Positions 56,339 to 64,000 of a stretch of 64,000 nucleotides of DNA are shown in pieces. The notes beneath the pieces are model-generated. The model was not told the origin of the DNA. It worked only from the letters and a program-made list of their open reading frames with translations, and did not search any database. Every line of letters begins with the position of its first letter. Position 1 is the stretch's first letter. Position numbers and translations under genes: made by a program. The stretch spans positions 310,001-374,000 of the forward strand of contig JBDOQK010000002.1 in the NCBI GenBank assembly GCA_040437565.1. Direction: 5' to 3'. The stretch is from Albugo candida. Its lineage: Eukaryota > Oomycota > Peronosporomycetes > Albuginales.

Positions 56339-58486
56339 TTATGCGTGCCAATACCCAGCTTGCATCATGATGCCGGGGTACATGGCATGCCACTCAGCAA
56401 CAAGCGACTGGTACAAATCTGGGTGCGAGTGCATGAATGCGGCGGGATCCTGGTAGAAACCGATTACGATTAGAGGTCATTTCTATGTAAAAACCCTTGT
56501 GACTCACCTCTGCAAAACATACGAAGATGGTCGCGACCGAGCTGTCGATAACCGAAAGAGGAGTCATTGCTATTCCAATGCCGATAAACAGACCCAACAG
56601 ACCCATCACAACTGCAGCCGTACACATATCAGAAAAAAGCATTTATGTAGAAGGTGATCGCATACCTGAGCTGTTGTCAAAGTCCAGCGCAGTAATCGCA
56701 TTGGATAATATGACACCAACTACCGCACAGATCATTCCTATGATACAAGCAAATAAGAGCTTGTGATAGATGCACAGATTTGAAAGTACATACCGACAGC
56801 CAGGGATGCAAACCCAAGCACATTTCCAATGAGATCGTCGTTGATGATCGCATCAAAACCACGAGATCGAAAGAGATCCAACACAGCTTTGCCCGACTTG
56901 GTAAATGTGTACCCGTAGATACCGACGTAAACAAAAGCCCAACGATTGAAGTATTCCATGAGAGCTTCAAGACATCCCAAAATGCATTCTGCTATACAAG
57001 CAGCACAGCTTCCTTCTTCCCGCGCGTTTTGTGCCAACTGTTGATAATATGAGCACAATCACACTGAATATCACTTGAAGATAACGTACCGAGCGCAATG
57101 TTTGCAAGATTGCGACCAATAACGAGCCCATGCATATCGATCCCAACGACGTCGTACATGCACGTTTCAAAGACGCACCGGAAGCGCCAGATGATTCCGA
57201 ATTGTACCAAAAAGTAGCAACAGTTCCCGCTACTGTTGTGTGCGAGATATTTTTGAATACCTGGATGAGATCGTTTCGATTTTAGTACTTGACAATTCCG
57301 TACGCGTGAAAGCTCACCTGAAGACCCCAGTACAGCGATAATAACAGAAAGAAATACGCTGCAGAGGCTGATCCAGAGCTTTTAAATCCTTGACCTTGAG
57401 GTTCATTTCCATAGCACCGTCTCATCCCCGTTGAATACATTCTGCAATAATTGGAAGCGCAATCAAAGTTGCTGGCACATGACGATCCATCACCAAATCC
57501 ATTACGATTGGACACTTGACTAGGATCATCACTTTTGAATTGATTCGCGACTCCAACCATTGCAATTGCCCAAACGAGAACCCATACAATTTGCACAATT
57601 GTCAAAGCGATCGAAATGCAGTACGTCGTGCTGTGTTTGCTGATTGCTGCTGCTGCTACTTGAAGGTTGACAGCGGCAAATGGGATGCGATTTCGAACAG
57701 CCCGAGCATAACTATCAAAGTCCAAGGTAATTCTCCGTCACAAAAAACAAAGCAGGACGCCCAATGCACCTTACCATAAGTTCAATAATGCCACAATAAG
57801 TGCCAGTACACCAAAAACGATACTTCCGATCGCAAAGCCATAAGCAGCCACCGCAAATGATACAAATACATTGAACCTATCATACACACATTTTAGACTG
57901 TATTTCAGTAATTTGTGACTTGAACAGCATACCAAAGGCAGAATGTTATCATGGGGCGCGCAAACGCGACCAAAAGCTTGACGAACGCGAGCGCGATTCC
58001 AAGCGCAGCAACCGCGAGTACCGCCGATATGATGACAACAGTTTTCGTGTTTTTAGAGGAAAGCAGCGGTGACGATTCTTTTCCTTTTGTATCACTATCC
58101 AACGCATCAAATCCCCAAATTCCCTACAGAAATAAACACGTATCAATTGCAACTCATCTCCCTAATATATGACAAAGCACACCATTAAAGCAATTATCGC
58201 GGCAACATTAAGCAGAAACAGCACTGCAAAAGGCCAATCTCGCCATCCGACACTGGCTGGTTGCTGACTACACGAAGACGTCAGATTTCATACAATAATT
58301 GCACACGTCTTTTTCCGCAACGTACGGCTTAATCGCGTCTACTTGCTGGACATGACTGGTCGCTTCTCCGTAATTACTACAAACAACGCATTATTATTCA
58401 CAGATCCTGCATACTGCAACGAATCTCATGTACAACTGTGAAAATCCTGGTTGATTGTCGCCCCTGTAAGCGTCTTGATTGTACAT
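56339..58486 (-). CDS. Choline transporter-like protein (CTL/SLC44 family)
   Basis: This is a multi-pass membrane protein of the SLC44 family, implicated in choline or ethanolamine transport. Eleven exons (58486-58437, 58376-58305, 58267-58183, 58123-57933, 57876-57775, 57711-57318, 57260-57090, 57037-56794, 56737-56666, 56611-56508, 56449-56339) sum to 1596 nt, giving 531 aa. The N-terminus is hydrophilic (MYNQDAYRGDNQPGF), followed by WRDWPFAVLFLLN as TM1. About ten hydrophobic segments follow. Family landmarks are YARAVRNRIPFAAVNLQ, VAGTVATFWY, NRWAFVYVGIYGYTF and MTPLSVIDSSVATIFVCFAEDP near the C-terminus. A Cys-rich loop (SSCASNFDCASNYC) is probably extracellular. All introns are GT-AG and 48-87 bp. 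Confidence 0.9.
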
Positions 58487-58614
58487 CTACTCGCTTGTTC
58501 TCGAATTTCTCGAATGCACAAAAAGGTTGCTGGAATAGTATTCAGTAGGGTAAAGGTGAGTAATCACGTACTTAAGCTATGCTTTTCTAAGTACGTGCGC
58601 TAAGTACGAACAAT
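58487..58614. promoter_or_regulatory. Divergent promoter with a 10-bp inverted repeat (CTL/BRAP2)
   Basis: Only 128 bp separate two divergent starts. Within them cacgtactta (58565-58574) and taagtacgtg (58588-58597) are perfect reverse complements, and a third half-copy taagtacg lies at 58601-58608, 7 bp before the BRAP2 ATG. A symmetric arrangement in a shared promoter suggests a dimeric-factor site or a transcript hairpin. This is inference from position. Confidence 0.5.
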
Positions 58615-60621
58615 ATGTTTCAGATTCGTGTCCAAGTGCCTCAAGAGATGATGTCTTATGACGAGGGAAGGAAAGAGGAGGAAGAAGAAGTGAAGGCTTC
58701 TACAGGGGAAGTTGTTTCGAAGGATACGGATTGCTTGGATGGAGTATTATTCTTGTCGGGAAATCCACAAGTTCGCATTTTATCCGGCAAGCTGCGGTTC
58801 TACCGACCTGATAAGATTCTGCCTATAATGCTCGATACGGATGATCAGGGCTTGCCAAAAGCGAGAAATCTTCTTCTTTGTATTGTTACGGTGCCTTCTC
58901 ACATGTCGCCGGTTGAATTATTGGATTTCCTGGCGTTTTTTCGTCATGATGTATCGGTTGTTCGCATACTAAAAGATCCAGAGCGAAGTAATTGCATGGC
59001 GCTTTTACAGTTTACAACTCAAGAACGCGCGGATCAATTTTTCTTGGTTGGGATTTCTTATATGCGTATGCAACTTTCACCTCAATCTCAATAGAAGATG
59101 ACTTTCTCTGTGTCTGAAGGCGCACAATGGCAAATACTTCAACTCTATCGAGCTGGAACGATGCAAAATTGTTTTCGTACGAAGTATTGAGATTGATGCT
59201 ATGTTGGAAGCAAAACCGGATTCGGTCGATCAGTATATCAAATGTGCGAATGGGAAGCGGAGTGATTTCGACCAAAACCAAAAGTTTCTGCTCCCACCGA
59301 CAGGAATGACAGAGATTCCGACATGTGCGGTATGCTTGGACCGACTGGACGCATCTGCCTCAGGAATCGTTACGACGCTTTGCAATCATACTTTTCATTG
59401 CGATTGTTTATTTCGATGGGAAGGATCCAGTTGTCCAGTATGTCGCTTCAGTCACAGTGATATTCGATCGGCTTGTGAGGTATGGACCGCATGTTGAAAA
59501 ATGCGGTGATGTTTTCGAACTCTCACCCAGATTCTTAGGTCTGTGACACAACGAATCATCTTTGGATATGTCTCATTTGCGGACACGTCGGATGCGGCCG
59601 ATATTCTGGCGAGCATGCAAAGAAGCATTATCAAGAGACGTTGCACGCCTATTCCCTTGAACTTGAAACACAGCGAGTGTGGGATTATGCAGGAGATGGG
59701 TACGCTTACTATTAAAACACTATTTTTGGGTCATCCTGTCACTGTTTCTGTGCAATTCAAATCCAGTTACGTGCATCGTCTGATTCTCAACAAACACGAT
59801 GGAAAATTCGTTGAAATAGCACCACCAAACACCATCAGCGGCGAGCGATCCCAAATTCCTCCAACAACTTCAGAGCAGGACCAAGAAAACGAACATCGTA
59901 AACTTGAGAAACTGGCTGTGGAATATAATTGGCTTCTGAAAAGGTTGGTTTGCATTACGATCGCATCTTTCCAATAGCTGACCATGGATCGCTGCAGTCA
60001 ACTCGAAGAACAACGATTGTATTATGAACGGCTACTAACGACTGCGAATCAATGCGATAATTCTATAGCATCAATTACATTAGAGCAAGAAGTCAGACAT
60101 CTGAAAAAGTCAAATGAAATCTTACAACAAAAAGCGACCAAATCGGAGGAGGAATTGGATTTTGTGCGGTACACAATACGTTGCGATATTTATTGGCTTG
60201 AGTATTGACGTGTGGTATCTATCAAAAGTGAACTTAACAAGTCCTTGATTGAGAATCAGCTTCAATGGAAGGCAAGAATACGTGAGTTAGAAGAGCAGAA
60301 GCGCAATGTGGACAAGGAAAACATGCTGCGGATCGGAGAACTGGAAGCCCAGGTACGATCCATGAACTGTTCTATCAATATCACGATGGACCTGACCTAG
60401 TTCAATTAGGTCCGCGACTTGATGTTTTATCTAGACACGCAGAGTAAAGTTGAGCGCAGTGCATACAAAAACGAGATACAGGTACGATAATATGTACAGC
60501 AACAATGACAATGTGAGTCAAACATGTTTTCGTCACGTAGGGAGGTGTCATCCAAACGAGCGAGAAGAGTTTCAGTGAGCGTGTGATACCTTCTTCACGC
60601 CGGAAAGGGAAGAAGAAGTAA
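58615..60621 (+). CDS. BRAP2/ETP1-like RING E3 ubiquitin ligase
   Basis: BRAP2 (animals) and Etp1 (yeast) are cytosolic E3 ligases; BRAP2 modulates Ras/MAPK scaffolding and cytoplasmic retention. Eight exons (58615-59046, 59120-59479, 59539-59699, 59767-59943, 59998-60168, 60229-60352, 60410-60481, 60541-60621) give 525 aa. In order: the BRAP2 RRM-like domain ([30 protein letters not shown]); a RING-H2 finger ([26 protein letters not shown]); a ZnF-UBP domain ([38 protein letters not shown]); and a long C-terminal coiled coil ending in a basic RRKGKKK tail. An acidic EEEEEV stretch lies near the N-terminus. For exons 5 and 6 nearer AGs break the frame, so later acceptors were used. Confidence 0.92.
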
Positions 60622-60688
60622 TTGAACAGTACACTCGTTTCAATAATACAAATTGTTGTTTGTAATTGATCAATTTCACTGGATCTGA

Positions 60689-61646
60689 ATGACTTTACGT
60701 CGAAATTCCAGTCGTTTATTACAACTATTAGAGAAATGTGAGGCTCCAATTCGAATTGCGGACACCTGGCGTGACTTTCAAGAGTCTAATGTACGTGTTC
60801 TTGGCATCGATATCAACACTAACAGCACTGGCGTCGTCGTTTTGAATGAATCCGGTACGTCAATTATCTCCTTTAAAGCCTATAGAGTGGGACTTAATTT
60901 ACCGTTGAAAAGGAAAACTCGATCATTGCGATAAGATCTCAACTGCTTCGCTGTGCAATTCAGACATTTTCACCATTGGAAAGCGTATCGAAGAGGTTTT
61001 GATCCAAACACGTGACAAGATGCAAGCAGTTCAGCGGTTGAGACAACCAGATACGCCGATTGTTTGGCGTATTGGCATTGAGGATTTTATGCGTACGTTT
61101 GTGGCCGGACGCTTTCATACCAAAGGATTGATACAATTAGCTCAGTTGAACGGTATTGTTTCCTACTCTTGCTGGAAGAACTTTGACGCAAAACCAAAGC
61201 ACTATCATCCTACTTTGGCCCGCTCTTTTTTCGGGCTAAGTAAATCTTCCACTAATTCAGAAACGCAAGATCTCCGGAAGCAACTTATTAAAGATATTGT
61301 CCTGAAGTATGTCGAGAACCTGGACCCACTCATTCGAAAGAGTATGACTTATACTCGAACGGGGCGGCCAACAGAGCAGAATTACGACATTGCAGATGCA
61401 TATATCATCGCACTATATAGCTATCTTCAGTGCTTTCAGAATCAAATACAATGTGATGAGAAGCTTTCATCTGCATTCATCCAAGAGTATAGAAATCGAC
61501 TATTTGAGGCGAAGAAAAGTGTGGAGGCCGAACGTCTGGCGGGTATGACTGAAGAAGAACAGGGACAGTATTTGGAAACTTGCTTTAAAAGCGCGATTGA
61601 AATATGGATTAAGAGAAATTTTATGCAGATTCTAAGCTCTCAGTGA
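60689..61646 (+). CDS. RuvC-like nuclease, putative Holliday-junction resolvase
   Basis: Two exons (60689-60854, 60913-61646) give 299 aa. A RuvC/RNase H-type set of acidic residues is visible: Asp in VLGIDINTNSTGVVVL (about residues 35-50), Glu in WRIGIEDF, and the C-terminal pair in YDIADAYIIALYSY, which resembles the DAADALAIAL motif of RuvC. Between them GRFHTKGLIQLAQLNG matches the helix after the Glu. The basic, Ser/Leu-rich start (MTLRRNSSRLLQLL) suggests mitochondrial import. RuvC-like enzymes such as Cce1/Ydc2 cut four-way junctions in mitochondrial DNA; that role is inferred. A C-terminal Glu/Lys helix extends beyond the RuvC core. It follows BRAP2 by 67 bp on the same strand. Confidence 0.6.
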
Positions 61647-61724
61647 GCACCGCAAAGTATTTAACATGCAATACATTCTATCACCTTAGGAATTAATGTG
61701 TTCACCCTATAATCGTACACCATT

Positions 61725-63690
61725 ATGCTGGAAGCGATTTCCACTAAACGAAAACGCAAAAGTCGATTTACTGACGCCACATCTGATGAGGTGCAAGTAG
61801 ACAATCCACAGCTGGATACTGTTTCCAGTAGTAATGCCGATCCCGCATCTCGCGCAAAAGCTGCAGCTGCAAAAATCGCTAAAGTCCTTCCAACTACCAA
61901 TTCAGTCTCAAGTGTGATATCTCATGGCTTTTCGGGCCACGAAATCACCTCAAACGGTACTGTTGACCGTAATTCAGCCGTCGAATTACAGAAATTGAGA
62001 ACGAATCAAATCTACAAATCGGTACAAGAGCAAATGAGTCAAATTCGAGCACTTTTAAGAAACCCGAATGTCGGTGGGGGCAAGACTTTCATGCCAGCTC
62101 CACTGCTGCTTGATGAGCAAGGTCGACAGATCGATGAAAGTGGAAACGTTATCAATGAGAACATTGCTCCAACTATCGCTACGCTAAAAGCTAATAAAGC
62201 ATCGACCCGTATTGCTCAAAATCCATACTTGGTTTTTCGGAACATCGACAAGGAGGACAAATTAGATTCATTGGATCCGAGACTTAAAGTTCGAAAGAGG
62301 GAGACGTGAGTCGTATCGCTGATCTCACGATCATTGTTGAATGAAATTTTCATTGTGTCGTGTTTTAGGCGTGCCGAAAAAACGTTCAATTTTGTCAAGC
62401 AAGGAACTTTTGTCAAGCAAGCAGAACAAGTGCGAGCTCGTGAGGCTAAAAGAATGCTTGCTGGATTTACATCAGGAAGAAATCCGAGAGCGTATAAAAA
62501 AGAATCGATTGTAGCGGTAGACGAGGAGAAAACAGAGGTCACAAACAGAGCAGATGAAGAACTGCAATTGCCAATATCAGAGAATCTCGATGTCACAGTT
62601 CCTTTGAAACCAGATTCAAATACACCTGATATCGAGTGGTGGGATGTCGCGTATCTTCCGAAGGAGAAGAAAATTATGGTTGATAAATTTGGACTTGTGA
62701 AGGCAAAATGTCGTAAAGAGAATCCTGACCTCACGGTGGATTATCATGAAATGAGATTGAAGTATTGTGGTACAATGAACGTGATCGAGCATCCTTCGAA
62801 GCTAAATTCGTTGAGAAGAGATAACCAGACCGTTGCATTGCCGCTGATGTTGACCGCATCGGTAAGGAACCTGAGGTATACTTACATAGAAACGTCAAAA
62901 TGATGCACATTTTATTCACAGGAACGGAAAAAAATTCGTCGAAAAAATCGTGCCGAGAGCGAGAAAGAAAAACAGGACAAGATCGCTTTGGGTTTATTAC
63001 CGCCTCCGGAACCAAAAGTCAAATTATCGAATATGATGCGAGTTTTATCGGAACAAGCTGTGGCTGACCCATCAGCGATTGAGAAAAAAGTACGCCAACA
63101 AGTGGCCCAGCGGGAGAAGAATCATGAAATGCGTAATCTTGCACGAAAACTTACACCAGAGGAACGAAGGGAGAAAAAACTGCGCAAAATCAAACAAGAT
63201 GCAGCAGGTGATATCCACGTCGCGCTATTCAGGTCAGTTTGGATATTGGGCTCAGGCTCGACCAACATTTCTCTTGTTTGAGTTTCGTATTCGTAGAGTT
63301 CCTGATCTTACGAATCCGCAACATCGATTCAAAGTAGACGTAAATGCTCAACAATATCATCTTACGGGAGGTGTGGTACTGTGCAAAGAAGACGATATCA
63401 ACGTAGTGATAGTCGAAGGTGGAAAAAAAGCAGTACGACACTACACGCGATTGATGACAAGACGAATCCGTTGGAACGACAGCGCAGATGACGAGAACTC
63501 GGATTGTGATGACAACGACTCTCCCGTCAAATCAAATGGATGCGTTCTCGTGTGGGAAGGCATCGTAGCGAGAAGAGCGTTTAACACCTTCCGCTTCCAA
63601 GAGTGTCGCACTCGTACTACTGCTCGCAAAGTAATGGACACTAAAAATGTTGGTAATTACTGGGATTTAGTTGAAAATTCCATCAATTAG
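61725..63690 (+). CDS. PRP3: U4/U6 snRNP splicing factor PRP3
   Basis: PRP3 binds the U4/U6 duplex and 3' U6 tail in the tri-snRNP and is released on spliceosome activation. Four exons (61725-62305, 62369-62861, 62922-63232, 63297-63690) give 592 aa, shorter than human (683) because the N-terminal PWI-containing region is missing. The PRP3 domain includes NPYLVFRNIDKED..LDPRL, FNFVKQGTFVKQAEQVRA and IEWWDVAYLP, then ERKKIRRKNRAE and LLPPPEPKVKLSNMMRVL. The C-terminal DUF1115 domain carries LTGGVVLCKEDDINVVIVEGG and WEGIVARRAFNTFRFQECRT. All introns are GT-AG and 60-64 bp. It stands 78 bp after the RuvC-like gene. Confidence 0.95.
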
Positions 63691-64000
63691 CTGCTTCGGT
63701 ATTGTCACAACAGCCGGAGCGGTATGTTACAAAACATATTGTTAAGACTTATTGNNNNNNNNNNNNNNNNNNNNNNNNNNNNNNNNNNNNNNNNNNNNNN
63801 NNNNNNNNNNNNNNNNNNNNNNNNNNNNNNNNNNNNNNNNNNNNNNNNNNNNNNCAAAACATATTGTTAAGACTTATTGTGCTCTCAATTCCTAAGAATA
63901 AGTGTCAAGGATGACGTTCTGATAACAGCTGCCACAAGAATGCACCTGCAGCGACATACAATGAGCAATTGCTTTCCGTCTTTGAGAAACTCTCTTCCGT
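63691..64000. repeat. Window end with 25-bp contig overlap
   Basis: 63730-63754 is repeated exactly at 63855-63879 on either side of a 100-N gap, so the true sequence is probably continuous with no missing bases. No gene is recognisable in the remaining 120 bp. Confidence 0.7.

Noticed and set aside
1-64000. CRISPR arrays, bacterial operons, rRNA or tRNA genes
   Set aside because: None recognised by eye; the gene content and introns are eukaryotic. A tRNA scan was not possible here.

Overview
This window looks like part of the nuclear genome of an oomycete, most likely a white rust (Albugo, in the style of A. candida). The evidence is a Crinkler-type effector with an LYLAK motif, an oomycete-style TTTAGGG repeat, a flagellar-type multidomain adenylate kinase as expected of a zoospore former, and very compact genes with many introns of about 40-130 bp. 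The genus is an inference; no database was searched. The sequence is a draft scaffold with 14 gaps of exactly 100 N. At eight of them the sequence before the gap is repeated after it, so these are probably unmerged contig ends or alleles. Where such a repeat falls inside a gene, reading it once keeps the frame open (RPN1, AK9-like, alpha-SNAP/RabGGTB).

Layout. 1-6.5 kb is repeat-rich and gene-poor: a 150-bp direct repeat, a short interstitial TTTAGGG tract and a decayed DDE transposase. 6.5-40.2 kb is a dense housekeeping block: SH3BGR-like protein (-), RPN1 (+), P4-ATPase flippase (+), AK9-like adenylate kinase (+), alpha-SNAP (+), RabGGTase beta (+), proteasome beta-2/PSMB7 (-), RPS18 (+), Spg1/Tem1-like GTPase (+), F-box/DUSP protein (-), a calponin-homology myosin (+), a double-DBD E2F (-) and GCN2 kinase (-). 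40.4-54.6 kb is an accessory island: a decayed MULE transposase, a Crinkler effector with a kinase-like C-terminus, a ~2-kb duplicated non-coding block, and a truncated duplicate of the 5' end of GCN2. 54.7-63.7 kb is compact again: a CNNM metal transporter (-), a choline-transporter-like protein (-), BRAP2/ETP1 E3 ligase (+), a RuvC-like putative resolvase (+) and the splicing factor PRP3 (+).

Exon models were joined by hand from splice sites and checked for frame; summed exon lengths are divisible by three in each complete model. Several pairs are divergent with 130-440 bp between starts, giving candidate shared promoters (SH3BGR/RPN1, PSMB7/RPS18, F-box/myosin, CTL/BRAP2). Spg1 and the F-box gene converge with about 10 bp between stops.

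The most striking observations are an apparent U12-type AT-AC intron in the CNNM gene, the CH-domain myosin whose motor is mostly lost in an under-sized gap, the Crinkler gene in a gene-sparse island, the GCN2 5' fragment, a RuvC-like gene with a complete D-E-DxxD set, and two tiny hairpin-loop inversions between repeated copies.
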